From Flavobacteriaceae bacterium (GTDB lineage Bacteria; Bacteroidota; Bacteroidia; Flavobacteriales; Flavobacteriaceae), in contig CP031964.1 in NCBI GenBank assembly GCA_003443635.1, forward strand, positions 2,078,321 to 2,142,320: 64,000 nt of DNA, in the 5' to 3' direction. Every line of letters starts with the position of its first letter. The first letter of the stretch is position 1. The notes beneath the pieces were generated by a model that had not been told where the DNA came from, made no database searches, and saw only the letters and a program-made list of their open reading frames with translations. The translations under genes and the position numbers were made by a program. Below, one piece after another: positions 26,547-35,756 of this stretch.

Positions 26547-27608
26547 TTATTTGTATATTTTATTTAACAGCATATAATCTGCAATTACTAACGCTGCCAT
26601 TGCTTCAACTATAGGTATAGCTCTAGGGACTACGCAAGGATCATGGCGTCCTTTACCCTGCATCTCAACAATATTCCTTTCTTTATTTATTGTATTTTGC
26701 TTTTGCATAATAGTTGCAACAGGTTTAAATGCTACATGAAAATAAACATCCATCCCGTTACTTATACCTCCTTGTACTCCACCTGAAAGGTTAGTTTTTG
26801 TTGTACCGTCAGAGTTAAAAAGATCATTATGTTGACTCCCTTTCATTTTAGCACCCTCAAATCCGCTACCATATTCAAATCCTTTTACAGCATTAATAGA
26901 CAACATTGCTTTACCTAACTCTGCATGTAATTTATCAAAAACTGGTTCTCCTAAGCCTATAGGTATATTTTGAATAACGCATTTAACAGTACCACCTATT
27001 GTATCTCCTTGTTTACGAATATCTTTAATTTTAGAAATCATTAATTCTGCTGTTTCACTATCTGGACAGCGTACCACATTTGATTCAATATGATTAAAAT
27101 CTAATTCTTGATAAGGTTTATTTACAGAAATATCACCTACAGAGGATGTAAATGCATTAATCTTAATTGTATTCAGAAATTGTTTAGCAATAGCACCTGC
27201 CACTACCCTAGAAGCTGTTTCTCTGGCCGAACTACGACCACCACCTCTATAATCACGATGTCCATATTTTTGATCATATGTAAAATCTGCATGACTCGGA
27301 CGATATACTTCTTTTATATGAGAATAATCTTTAGATTTCTGATTGGCATTTTCTATAATAAAACCGATAGAGGTTCCTGTAGTTTTTCCTTCAAAAATTC
27401 CAGATAAAAACTTAACTTCGTCTGGTTCTTTTCGTTGTGTGACAATTTCTGATTGACCAGGTTTGCGCCTATTCAATTCTTTTTGAATCGCTTCAAAATC
27501 TAACTTTAAACCTGATGGGCAACCATCTATAATTCCACCAATAGCTGGTCCATGTGATTCGCCAAATGTGGTTAATTTAAATATGTTTCCAAAGGAGTTT
27601 CCAGCCAT
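26547..27608 (-). CDS. aroC: Chorismate synthase
   Basis: Makes chorismate from 5-enolpyruvylshikimate-3-phosphate, the last shared step to aromatic amino acids and folate, using reduced FMN. Family motifs are intact: [18 protein letters not shown] at the N-terminus, [16 protein letters not shown] near residue 116 (FMN and substrate contacts), and [17 protein letters not shown] near 320. Length (353) is normal. It stands alone, with 94 bases to DAACS downstream and a 210-base divergent gap upstream. Confidence 0.97.
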   Translation of the reverse strand: MAGNSFGNIFKLTTFGESHGPAIGGIIDGCPSGLKLDFEAIQKELNRRKPGQSEIVTQRKEPDEVKFLSGIFEGKTTGTSIGFIIENANQKSKDYSHIKEVYRPSHADFTYDQKYGHRDYRGGGRSSARETASRVVAGAIAKQFLNTIKINAFTSSVGDISVNKPYQELDFNHIESNVVRCPDSETAELMISKIKDIRKQGDTIGGTVKCVIQNIPIGLGEPVFDKLHAELGKAMLSINAVKGFEYGSGFEGAKMKGSQHNDLFNSDGTTKTNLSGGVQGGISNGMDVYFHVAFKPVATIMQKQNTINKERNIVEMQGKGRHDPCVVPRAIPIVEAMAALVIADYMLLNKIYK

Positions 27609-27650
27609 TAATAAATTTTTATGCTAATGTAAATTTATTCTAAGAGATTA

Positions 27651-27658
27651 CAAAAATA
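27651..27658 (-). promoter_or_regulatory. -7 promoter box of aroC
   Basis: The minus strand reads TATTTTTG, an exact TAnnTTTG match 43 bases before the aroC ATG. A TTG (27685-27687 on the minus strand) is 26 bases further up, longer than usual. Confidence 0.4.
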
Positions 27659-27818
27659 GAATTCAATAATGCTTCTATTTATATCAAAAACTATGCAATA
27701 CGTACAAGTTTAGCATTTTTTTAAAATAACTCACCTATACAAAGCGTTAATATTTTAAATTTACAGATATAACTCACATAAATTTTTAATTAATTTGCGC
27801 TAACAAAAAACAAAATCA

Positions 27819-28313
27819 ATGAAAAAATTATTTTTAATAGTTGTGACCTTTATAGGTTTTACTTGCATTTCTAACTCTCAAAATATAGCTGAAAATGCTA
27901 TTGGTCTCCGATTAGGTGGAGGCGATAGTTTTGGGACTGAAGTAACTTATCAGAGGTTAATAAGTGAAAACAATCGTTTAGAATTTAATCTAGGATGGCG
28001 TAATGGAGATGATAATGGCAATGATTTTAATGCGATACGTTTTGTAGGGGTTTATCAATGGGTTTGGGTTTTAGATGGCAACTTTTATTGGTATACAGGT
28101 TTAGGGGCAGGTATAGCTTCTTTTGATATTGACCTACCAGGAGGTGGTGATCGTAATTCTACAGGATTACTAGTAGCTGGTAATATAGGTATAGAATACG
28201 ATTTTGATATTCCATTACAAGTATCTTTAGATTTTAGGCCAGAATTAGGTCTTGGGAGCTTTAATGATAATTTAGATTTTGATATTGCTTTAAGTTTTAG
28301 GTATCAGTTCTAA
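27819..28313 (+). CDS. Small outer-membrane beta-barrel protein
   Basis: A 164-residue exported protein: signal peptide (residues 1-21, ending SNSQ) and a run of amphipathic strands with Gly and aromatic residues (NRLEFNLGWRNGDDNGND, then FYWYTGLGAGIASF), ending in a terminal Phe (RYQF), as expected for an outer-membrane barrel inserted by BamA. Probably an eight-stranded OmpW/OmpX-like barrel. Function is unknown. A strong terminator follows. Confidence 0.75.
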   Translation: MKKLFLIVVTFIGFTCISNSQNIAENAIGLRLGGGDSFGTEVTYQRLISENNRLEFNLGWRNGDDNGNDFNAIRFVGVYQWVWVLDGNFYWYTGLGAGIASFDIDLPGGGDRNSTGLLVAGNIGIEYDFDIPLQVSLDFRPELGLGSFNDNLDFDIALSFRYQF

Positions 28314-28330
28314 AGTTAAAATAGCTTAAT

Positions 28331-28371
28331 AAAAAAGCATTGCCAATAATAAGATTGCAATGCTTTTTTTT
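28331..28371. terminator. Bidirectional intrinsic terminator
   Basis: AAAAGCATTGC and GCAATGCTTTT form a perfect stem with a 13-base loop, flanked by an A run and a T run. It sits between the convergent beta-barrel and bshA genes and can stop both. Confidence 0.85.
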
Positions 28372-28400
28372 ACTTCTTGAGTTTTTAATTAGAAAGTTTT

Positions 28401-29549
28401 TTAAATGATAACTGTTTTTAAAACATCTTCATATATTTTTTCATATTGTGCTACAACAGTATAAATATCATAGTATTTAGCTTCATTTTTAGCATTTGTT
28501 TTAAATGCATTTAAAACATCTTCGTCTCCAAGAATATGAATTGCATTTTTAGACATATCTTCTATATCTCCAACATTACTAGTAAATCCTGTTATTTTGT
28601 GTTTATTCACTTCAGGAATACCTCCTGTATTACTTGACACTACAGGTACTCCAGATGCCATAGCTTCTAATGCTGCTAATCCAAAACTTTCTGTTTCTGA
28701 TGGCAATAAAAATAGATCTGAAAAGCACAAAATTTTATCAATTTCACGGCTCTTACCAAAAAAAATGACTTTATCTTCAATACCTAATTGTCGTGCTAAA
28801 TTTTCTGCTGGCAAACGTTCTGGACCATCTCCTACCATCATTAGTTTTGAAGGTATTTTTTTCTGAACCTCGTTAAAAATATTTATAACATCACTTATAC
28901 GTTTAACTGGTCTGAAATTACTAATATGAGTAATGATTTTTTCATCATTAGTAGCCATCATTTCACGTTGGCAATCTGTATAATCAGATCTATACTTTTC
29001 TGTATCAATAAAGTTTGGTACTACTTTAATAGTATTAGTTATATTAAAAAGACGAAGTGTATCATCCTTTAAACTCTTTGATACAGAAGTTACTGCATCA
29101 GATTTATTAATACTAAAGGTCACTGCAGGTTTATAAAATGGATGACTTCCAACTAAAGTAATATCTGTACCATGAAGAGTAGTTACAATTGGAAGGTTTA
29201 TTCCTTCTTCTTGAAGCATCTTCTTTGCCATATAACCAGCATAAGCATGAGGGATTGCATAATGTACATGCAAAACTTCAATACCATGTAGTTTTACCAT
29301 ATCTACTAGTTTACTAGACAGTGCTAATTCATATGGTTGATAATGAAACAATGGATATTCTGGCACATTAACTTCATGATAATGTACATTATTGCTTAAC
29401 AACTCTAATCTAACTGGTTGACTATATGTAATAAAATGAATTTCATGACCGCGCTTAGATAATTCTAAACCTAGTTCAGTAGCAACAACACCACTACCTC
29501 CAAAAGTTGGATAACATACTATTCCTATTTTCATTTGTTTTTTATGCAC
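28401..29549 (-). CDS. bshA: N-acetyl-alpha-D-glucosaminyl L-malate synthase
   Basis: GT4 glycosyltransferase that makes GlcNAc-malate from UDP-GlcNAc and L-malate, the first step to bacillithiol. The signature opening KIGIVCYPTFGGSGVVATEL and the THLHGTDITLVG-type TLHGTDITLVGSHP near residue 125 are characteristic of BshA, and the C-terminal donor site reads PSETESFGLAALEAMASG near residue 280. Met6 of the called frame (MKIGIVCYP) is the likely start. Bacillithiol genes bshB and bshC are not in the window. It lies 40 bases after the GH3 fusion gene. Confidence 0.93.
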   Translation of the reverse strand: MHKKQMKIGIVCYPTFGGSGVVATELGLELSKRGHEIHFITYSQPVRLELLSNNVHYHEVNVPEYPLFHYQPYELALSSKLVDMVKLHGIEVLHVHYAIPHAYAGYMAKKMLQEEGINLPIVTTLHGTDITLVGSHPFYKPAVTFSINKSDAVTSVSKSLKDDTLRLFNITNTIKVVPNFIDTEKYRSDYTDCQREMMATNDEKIITHISNFRPVKRISDVINIFNEVQKKIPSKLMMVGDGPERLPAENLARQLGIEDKVIFFGKSREIDKILCFSDLFLLPSETESFGLAALEAMASGVPVVSSNTGGIPEVNKHKITGFTSNVGDIEDMSKNAIHILGDEDVLNAFKTNAKNEAKYYDIYTVVAQYEKIYEDVLKTVII

Positions 29550-29589
29550 TTAGTAATAACGAAAGCTATAACATAAAAAAGATTAATTC

Positions 29590-32508
29590 TTAATCATCTA
29601 TAGCTTCATAAATTAATCTTTGAATTTCCGTTCTAATATTCTCTCTTAATAATAAATTTTTACCTGGGGTTGGATAGGTTCTATTTGCTAAAAAAATATA
29701 TACAATTTCTTCTTCAGGGTCAGCCCAAGCATAAGTACCGGTAAACCCAGAATGTCCAAAACTCTTTTTAGACAAGCACCCACAAGTAGGCCCTTCATCT
29801 CTAATCTGAGGTTTATCAAACCCAACACCTCTCCTATTATTTTTATTACAATAATAACACGTGTTAAATTTATTTATTGTTTGTGGTTTAAAATAGCGTT
29901 TTCCACCATAAAACCCTTTTTGTAAATACATCTGCATTATTTTTGCAACATCGTTAGCATTACTAAATATTCCTGCATGCCCTCCTATTCCATTTTGCAT
30001 TGCAGCACCCATATCGTGTACATATCCATGTACTTCTTGAAATCGAAAATAATCATCAACTTCTGTAGGGATAATTTGAGTATTACTAAATTTATTTCTT
30101 GGATTATATGTCGTATAATTTGCTCCTAAAGATTCATAAAAATGACTTTGGACTAATTTATCTAAAGTTGTATCATAAAAATCTTCTACATATTTTTTAA
30201 GAATGTAATAAGGCAAATCACTATATCTATATCGTAACCTATTTAAAAGCTCACTATCTTTAATTGTTTCTTGAATTGAATCTTGATAATCTGATCTTAA
30301 ATATAAATTATTGGTAACTTGTATGTTAAAAGTATTACTTTTTTTAGAATTATAATATTTAGGGTTTGGGCGTTTAGAAACAGAATCTATTGTATTATAA
30401 TAAAAGGGTATCCATGGTCTTAATCGCGCATAATGAGATAACATACGCTTTAGCGTTACATTTTCTTTATTTGTGCCTTTATAATCTGGTAACAATTGAG
30501 ATAATTTGCTATCTAATGAAATACTCCCTTTTTCTTCTAATTCCATTACTAATGGTAATGTCGCTAAAATTTTAGTTAAAGAAGCTACATCATACAAATC
30601 TGAAGATTTCACCTTCTTATTTGAATCATATGTATGTTTACCAAAATTTTTATTATAAATTACCTTTCCTTTTCTAGCAACTAATAATTGTATTCCTGGT
30701 GTCATTTTATTCTTTATAGCATATTCAGCTACAGAATCAATTTTACTCAATCGCTTTGAGTTTATACCAACACGTTCTGGTATTGTATACCCTAAACGTT
30801 TTAAAGAATTTGTTTTGATACCAATACCCAATTTAAAATCTTTACCAGAACTTACAGGCAATTCTCCTTTTGCTCCAATTGCTCCAAACATTAACTGTGC
30901 AGTTTTTTGCTGAGCTATATTACTATTTTGATAAGCTACTGTAATATTATTTATATTTTCAGTAGATGTTAAATCTAATAAAGCATAAGGTTTAGTAAAT
31001 ACACTTAAAAGTACAGTATTTGTTCTGGCTATTTCATATAGCCAAACCAACTCTTTATTTTTAAATCTATGAGATTTCCATGGAGTTTCATTAGATTTAT
31101 GAAAACCTACAATAACTGTATTATAATTTTTTAATTTCGTTACTAGGTCATCTAACGAGTTTGCTTTTATTTCGTGAACTTTAGCATATTTTTTAAGTTC
31201 TGATAAAAATGTTGAGCCATCTGCATCTCCCATTTTTACATAAGCAATTTTCTTTTTCTCTAAACCCTGTAATGGCAAAATATCACTTTCATTTTTAACA
31301 ACGGTTAATGCATTTTCTATAAGCTCTTCATAAAGAATATCATCTTTTAAACGATTTAAGTCTTTAACTAAATTATGAGTTCCAATTGGCTCATAGTCAT
31401 TTAACCCAACTTTATATTTTGCTTTCAATATTTTTTTAACTGAATGAGCTAAACGCTCTTCTGTAATATCCCCTTTTTCAAAAGCTTCAATTATTTTAGC
31501 AATCCCTTTTGGAATGTCTTCAGAAATTAATAATACATCATTCCCTGCTTTAAAAGCTGCTAAATCTATATCTCCTGATTCTGCAAAATTTGAAGCTCCT
31601 TTCATGTTTAGAGCATCTGTATAAATAAGTCCCTTAAACTCTAATCTATCTTTTAAAATATCCGAAACTATATGTTTTGAAAGTGATGACGGATATCCTT
31701 CTCTAGATTCTAAACTAGGAACATTTAAATGTGCTACCATTACACTCGACAATCCATTTTTAATTAATTCCTTGTATGGATATAACTCAATAGAATCAAT
31801 TCGTTTTTCATTAAAACTTATAGTTGGTAAAGTTTTATGGGAATCAGAATCTGTATCACCATGCCCAGGAAAATGTTTCGCATTTGCTAAAACACCTGCT
31901 CCTTGCATTCCTTTCATAAATGCTAATGCTTTTTCTGTAACATTATTTCTATCTTCTCCAAAAGAACGATTTCCTATAATTGGATTATTAGGGTTCGTAT
32001 TAATATCTACAACAGGTGCAAAATTAAAGTGTACTCCAACACGCTTACAATGTTCACCTATATGTTTTCCTGCCCTTTCAATTAATTTAGGATCTTTAAT
32101 CGCCCCTAGTGTCATATTCCAAGGGAATGCATATGTAGAATCTAATCTCATACTTAAACCCCATTCAGCATCCATACCAATTAATAGAGGTAATTTAGAT
32201 ATTGCTTGTAATTCGTTATTAAGTTTTGCTTGACGAACAGGTCCTCCTTTAGAATAAATTAAGCCGCCAATATGATTATTTTTTATAAGCTTAATAGTTG
32301 CTGCCTTAGTGGCTGCATCTTGATTAGAAAATACTTGAAGCATATATAACTGTCCAACTTTTTCTTGTAGACTCATATTAGTATATATACTATCTACCCA
32401 TTTTTGTTGTAGTAATGTGTCTTTAGCTAGTAGAGGGTCTTTAGTCTCTTGTCCAAAAATAATATTTGAAAACAAAAGAGTAATAACTAAGGTTATATAA
32501 ATACGCAT
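29590..32508 (-). CDS. NagZ-like GH3 fused to a serine hydrolase
   Basis: A 972-residue exported protein joining two wall-active folds. After a signal peptide (ending IIFGQ) comes a GH3 domain (about residues 35-400) with the beta-N-acetylglucosaminidase loop KHFPGHGDTDSDSHKTLP near residue 212, which provides the His/Asp general acid pair. A middle GH3 C-terminal-type domain (about 400-570) follows. From about residue 590 to the end is a class C beta-lactamase-like domain with SLTK near 644, YSD near 752 and HSG near 913. I infer one polypeptide handling muropeptide sugar and peptide parts; no experiment on this protein is implied. Confidence 0.9.
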   Translation of the reverse strand: MRIYITLVITLLFSNIIFGQETKDPLLAKDTLLQQKWVDSIYTNMSLQEKVGQLYMLQVFSNQDAATKAATIKLIKNNHIGGLIYSKGGPVRQAKLNNELQAISKLPLLIGMDAEWGLSMRLDSTYAFPWNMTLGAIKDPKLIERAGKHIGEHCKRVGVHFNFAPVVDINTNPNNPIIGNRSFGEDRNNVTEKALAFMKGMQGAGVLANAKHFPGHGDTDSDSHKTLPTISFNEKRIDSIELYPYKELIKNGLSSVMVAHLNVPSLESREGYPSSLSKHIVSDILKDRLEFKGLIYTDALNMKGASNFAESGDIDLAAFKAGNDVLLISEDIPKGIAKIIEAFEKGDITEERLAHSVKKILKAKYKVGLNDYEPIGTHNLVKDLNRLKDDILYEELIENALTVVKNESDILPLQGLEKKKIAYVKMGDADGSTFLSELKKYAKVHEIKANSLDDLVTKLKNYNTVIVGFHKSNETPWKSHRFKNKELVWLYEIARTNTVLLSVFTKPYALLDLTSTENINNITVAYQNSNIAQQKTAQLMFGAIGAKGELPVSSGKDFKLGIGIKTNSLKRLGYTIPERVGINSKRLSKIDSVAEYAIKNKMTPGIQLLVARKGKVIYNKNFGKHTYDSNKKVKSSDLYDVASLTKILATLPLVMELEEKGSISLDSKLSQLLPDYKGTNKENVTLKRMLSHYARLRPWIPFYYNTIDSVSKRPNPKYYNSKKSNTFNIQVTNNLYLRSDYQDSIQETIKDSELLNRLRYRYSDLPYYILKKYVEDFYDTTLDKLVQSHFYESLGANYTTYNPRNKFSNTQIIPTEVDDYFRFQEVHGYVHDMGAAMQNGIGGHAGIFSNANDVAKIMQMYLQKGFYGGKRYFKPQTINKFNTCYYCNKNNRRGVGFDKPQIRDEGPTCGCLSKKSFGHSGFTGTYAWADPEEEIVYIFLANRTYPTPGKNLLLRENIRTEIQRLIYEAIDD

Positions 32509-32625
32509 AAAATGGATTAATTAATTTTTATTTTATAATAAATATAAAAACTATGCCAAATTAGCATTTTTAAAAAGAAGAATATAAAACTTTAAGATAC
32601 TTTTATTAATAAGAAATTAACTATT

Positions 32626-33111
32626 TTAATTTAAAAAACGACTATGCCAACTATCTTTAGCTGGAACTTCCCAGTTTTCTAAAAATTCAGCTTTATTGGT
32701 TACCAAGTTGTTAAACACTATAGTGTTTTTTGATACAGCTTTTTCTTTAGCCATCTTTCTAAACTCGGTCAATGGTTTATAAGCAATGAATTCGCCTTGT
32801 TTATAGGAAACATTCATTTTATCCATTAAATCGATATTGAAATCTTTCTCTAGTTGTTGAATAAAATGTACTGAAGCATCTATAGAACATCCAGTTGCTT
32901 TATTCAAGTTTTGATTCAAACCAATTATTATAAATCTCTTATACTTAACATTATAACCTGATTGTAAATCACTTCCATGAGCAGTCCAATTTTCAATAAA
33001 CACATCTAATCTTGATTTAATTTCTTTTATTTCATTTTCAGATAATGAACGATTACATTGATATATCCAAACTCTAGAAGTCTCAGGTAATATATTAAAA
33101 TCTACAAGCAT
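32626..33111 (-). CDS. Conserved protein often labelled ABC ATPase
   Basis: A 161-residue cytoplasmic protein typical of flavobacteria and found next to the CCG-domain gene. Databases often call it ABC transporter ATPase, but I see no Walker A, Walker B or ABC signature. Landmarks are RVWIYQCNRSLSENEIKEI at residues 9-27, a GCSIDASVHFIQ segment near 84 and a C-terminal WHSRFLN. Function is unknown. It is 6 bases downstream of the CCG gene and probably ends that operon. Confidence 0.75.
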   Translation of the reverse strand: MLVDFNILPETSRVWIYQCNRSLSENEIKEIKSRLDVFIENWTAHGSDLQSGYNVKYKRFIIIGLNQNLNKATGCSIDASVHFIQQLEKDFNIDLMDKMNVSYKQGEFIAYKPLTEFRKMAKEKAVSKNTIVFNNLVTNKAEFLENWEVPAKDSWHSRFLN

Positions 33112-33117
33112 AATTAT

Positions 33118-33909
33118 TTATAAATCTTGAGCATTAGCTATAAGTTCTGCTATATCCATTACAGCTACATTATTTTCTTTTTCTTTAGCTTTAACACCAT
33201 CTGTCATCATTGTATTACAAAATGGACAGCCTGCAGCTATAATTTCTGGTTTAATATCTAAAGCTTGCTCTGTACGTTCTACATTAACATCTTTATCTCC
33301 TTGTTCTGGTTCTTTAAACATTTGAGCACCGCCTGCACCACAACATAATCCATTTTTACGACAGTTTTTCATTTCAACCAACTCTGCCTCTAATTTACGA
33401 ATTAAATCTCTAGGAGCTTCATAAACATTATTTGCACGTCCTAAATAACAGGGGTCATGAAATGTAATACGTTTCCCTTTAAATTGCCCTCCTTCAACTG
33501 TTAAACGACCATCATCTAACAAGCTTTTTAAGAATTGTGTATGATGTACTACCTCATAATTACCTCCCAATGAAGGGTATTCGTTTTTAATAGTATTAAA
33601 ACAATGTGGGCAAGCAGTTACAATTTTTTTTATTTCATAAGCGTTCATAACCTCAATATTGGTTACGGCTTGCATTTGAAACAAAAATTCGTTTCCAGCT
33701 CGCTTTGCAGGATCTCCTGTACAACTTTCTTCTGTCCCTAAAACTGCAAACTCTACATTAGCTTTATTTAAAAGCTTTACAAATGCTTTCGTTATTTTTT
33801 TAGCTCTATCATCAAAACTACCAGCACAACCTGTCCAAAATAATACTTCAGGTTGTTTTCCTTGAGCCATAAATTCTGCCATTGTTGGCACTTTTAATGC
33901 ATCACTCAT
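33118..33909 (-). CDS. CCG-domain iron-sulfur protein (HdrB/GlcF-like)
   Basis: A 263-residue cysteine-rich protein with two CCG-type domains like the C-terminal half of GlcF or heterodisulfide reductase HdrB, which hold unusual Fe-S clusters. Seen: GCAGSF near residue 28, ACPHCFNTI near 100, then CGAGGAQ within LCCGAGGA near 189, and AAGCPFCNTMM near 230. It probably works with the membrane Fe-S protein encoded upstream (34430-35740), with only the HAD-like gene between, in a lactate/glycolate-type or electron-transfer complex. Substrate is unknown. Confidence 0.85.
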   Translation of the reverse strand: MSDALKVPTMAEFMAQGKQPEVLFWTGCAGSFDDRAKKITKAFVKLLNKANVEFAVLGTEESCTGDPAKRAGNEFLFQMQAVTNIEVMNAYEIKKIVTACPHCFNTIKNEYPSLGGNYEVVHHTQFLKSLLDDGRLTVEGGQFKGKRITFHDPCYLGRANNVYEAPRDLIRKLEAELVEMKNCRKNGLCCGAGGAQMFKEPEQGDKDVNVERTEQALDIKPEIIAAGCPFCNTMMTDGVKAKEKENNVAVMDIAELIANAQDL

Positions 33910-33931
33910 ATACTTTTTGAGTTATATATTA

Positions 33932-34372
33932 TTATTTACCATCATCAAATACTTGAATGGTTACTTTTTTATCCACTAAATCTGTAAACTTACCTTTATA
34001 TTGAGTAGCTTTTACTAAATGATTATCTATCCAATGGTAATTACCACCTCTAGGTTTACCCATCAATAAACTATGATATTTAAATCCATGCTTTTTAAGC
34101 CAAATCTCTGTATACTCTCTATGATCTTCTGTTCTAGAAGTAAAAAAACAAATAATATGGCCTTGATCATACCATTTATTACATGTTATTAACGCATCTG
34201 AATATACTTCAGCTGTTAGCATACGTTCTGGTTCTTCATTTGGAATATCTTCTCCAATGGTACCGTCAATATCTATAAGATAATTTTTTACATTTTCAGG
34301 TAACATAGGGCTGATTTTTTCGCCATCAACTATTTTGTCTTGCAATAATTTATTTACATCTTTTTTACTCAT
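33932..34372 (-). CDS. HAD-like phosphatase-fold protein
   Basis: A 146-residue protein with the HAD opening YLIDIDGTIGED (DxDGT near residue 32) and a second motif FFTSRTEDHREYTEIWL (Ser/Thr and Arg near 80), then a lysine in MGKPRGG near 105. This is a small capless HAD phosphatase-like enzyme; some databases label it phosphoheptose isomerase, which these motifs do not support. It is 58 bases after the Fe-S membrane protein gene and 22 bases before the CCG gene. Substrate unknown. Confidence 0.75.
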   Translation of the reverse strand: MSKKDVNKLLQDKIVDGEKISPMLPENVKNYLIDIDGTIGEDIPNEEPERMLTAEVYSDALITCNKWYDQGHIICFFTSRTEDHREYTEIWLKKHGFKYHSLLMGKPRGGNYHWIDNHLVKATQYKGKFTDLVDKKVTIQVFDDGK

Positions 34373-34413
34373 AATAGTCGATTTTTGTCAGCTTTTAAAT
34401 CTTAAATTCTTGA

Positions 34414-34421
34414 CTAAAGTA
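34414..34421 (-). promoter_or_regulatory. Candidate internal -7 box
   Basis: The minus strand reads TACTTTAG 42 bases before the HAD-like gene start, the same octamer seen before the dipeptidase operon. It could give an internal promoter within the envelope/redox cluster. Confidence 0.25.
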
Positions 34422-34429
34422 AATTTTAG

Positions 34430-35740
34430 TTAAGCCTCATCTTTCCAATTTAAACGATCCATTTGGTTATAAGGCCAAGGTGCACCATTATTTTCGATGT
34501 TTGTCATCATATTATTTAATTCAACTGGTGCTGCAGATTCTTCCATAACGAGGTAACGCCTCATATCTAAGATAATGGATAATGGATTTATACTAACCGG
34601 GCAAGCTTCAACACAAGCATTACATGAAGTACAAGCCCAAAGTTCTTCTTTTGTTATATAATCATTCAATAACTGTTTTCCATCATCTTGAAAAGTCCCA
34701 TTATTTGAATCTATATTCTTACCTACCTCTTCCAATCGATCTCTAGTATCCATCATTATTTTGCGAGGCGATAGTTTTTTACCTGTTTGATTTGCAGGGC
34801 ATTCACTAGTACAGCGACCACACTCAGTACAAGTATAAGAATTAAGTAATTGTACCCAATTTAAATCTTGAACATCACTGGCTCCAAATTTTTCTGGAGC
34901 TTCTTCTTCAACATCATCTGCAGGTGCAGCAAATGGATCTGCATTAGGGTCCATCATTAACATGACTTCTTTAGTAACAGCTTCTAAATTATTAAATTCT
35001 CCTTTGGGTTTTAAACTGCCATAATATGTATTTGGAAATGCTAATAAAATATGTAAATGCTTAGAAAAGTATAGGTAGTTTAAAAATACTAGAATTCCTA
35101 AAATATGAATCCACCAAGCACTACGTTCTATAATGTGAAGTGTTCCTTCAGTTACTCCACTAAATAAAGGCGTTATATATTGACTAATAGTATTACCTGA
35201 ATTCATTTCTTGAAAATGAATATCTGTTGCATTCATTAACAAAAATAATGTCATTAATACCATTTCAAAATACAAAATATAATTAGCGTCATTTTTTGGC
35301 CAACTTTTCATTTCTGCTTTCCAAAAACGTTTTAACTTTATGATATTACGACGTATCCAAAATACGATTACTGATACAAATACTAAAAGTGCTAAAATTT
35401 CAAAAGCTCCTATTAAAAATCCATAAAAACTTCCTAAAGAAGAAAACACTCGATGAGTTCCAAAAAGACCATCTATAATAATTTCTAAAACTTCAATATT
35501 AATAATTATAAATCCAACATAAACAATAACATGTAATATTCCGGCGATAGGGCGACGTACCATTTTACTTTGTCCGAGAGCTATCATTGCCATATTTTTC
35601 CAACGCTGTGATTTATTATCACTAACATCTATATCTCTCCCCAATTTAATATTTCGTCTTAATTTTGAAATATTTTTAATAAAATAACCAACTCCTAATA
35701 TTAAAGCAATTGCAAAAATTATATTGGGTATGTAATTCAT
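34430..35740 (-). CDS. Membrane-bound Fe-S oxidoreductase
   Basis: A 436-residue protein with an N-terminal membrane domain of about five helices (residues 1 to about 230, including a cytochrome-b-like section near AFEILALLVF) and a C-terminal ferredoxin domain. Two 4Fe-4S motifs are clear: CTECGRCTSECP near residue 305 and CTSCNACVEACP near 372. It resembles electron-carrying subunits of succinate/heterodisulfide-type complexes. The CCG protein encoded downstream is its likely partner. The MCE gene lies 16 bases upstream. Confidence 0.85.
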   Translation of the reverse strand: MNYIPNIIFAIALILGVGYFIKNISKLRRNIKLGRDIDVSDNKSQRWKNMAMIALGQSKMVRRPIAGILHVIVYVGFIIINIEVLEIIIDGLFGTHRVFSSLGSFYGFLIGAFEILALLVFVSVIVFWIRRNIIKLKRFWKAEMKSWPKNDANYILYFEMVLMTLFLLMNATDIHFQEMNSGNTISQYITPLFSGVTEGTLHIIERSAWWIHILGILVFLNYLYFSKHLHILLAFPNTYYGSLKPKGEFNNLEAVTKEVMLMMDPNADPFAAPADDVEEEAPEKFGASDVQDLNWVQLLNSYTCTECGRCTSECPANQTGKKLSPRKIMMDTRDRLEEVGKNIDSNNGTFQDDGKQLLNDYITKEELWACTSCNACVEACPVSINPLSIILDMRRYLVMEESAAPVELNNMMTNIENNGAPWPYNQMDRLNWKDEA

Positions 35741-35756
35741 AATTATGGTTAGCTAA

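Noticed and set aside
32626..33111. ABC transporter ATPase
   Set aside because: No Walker A, Walker B or ABC signature is present in the 161 residues.
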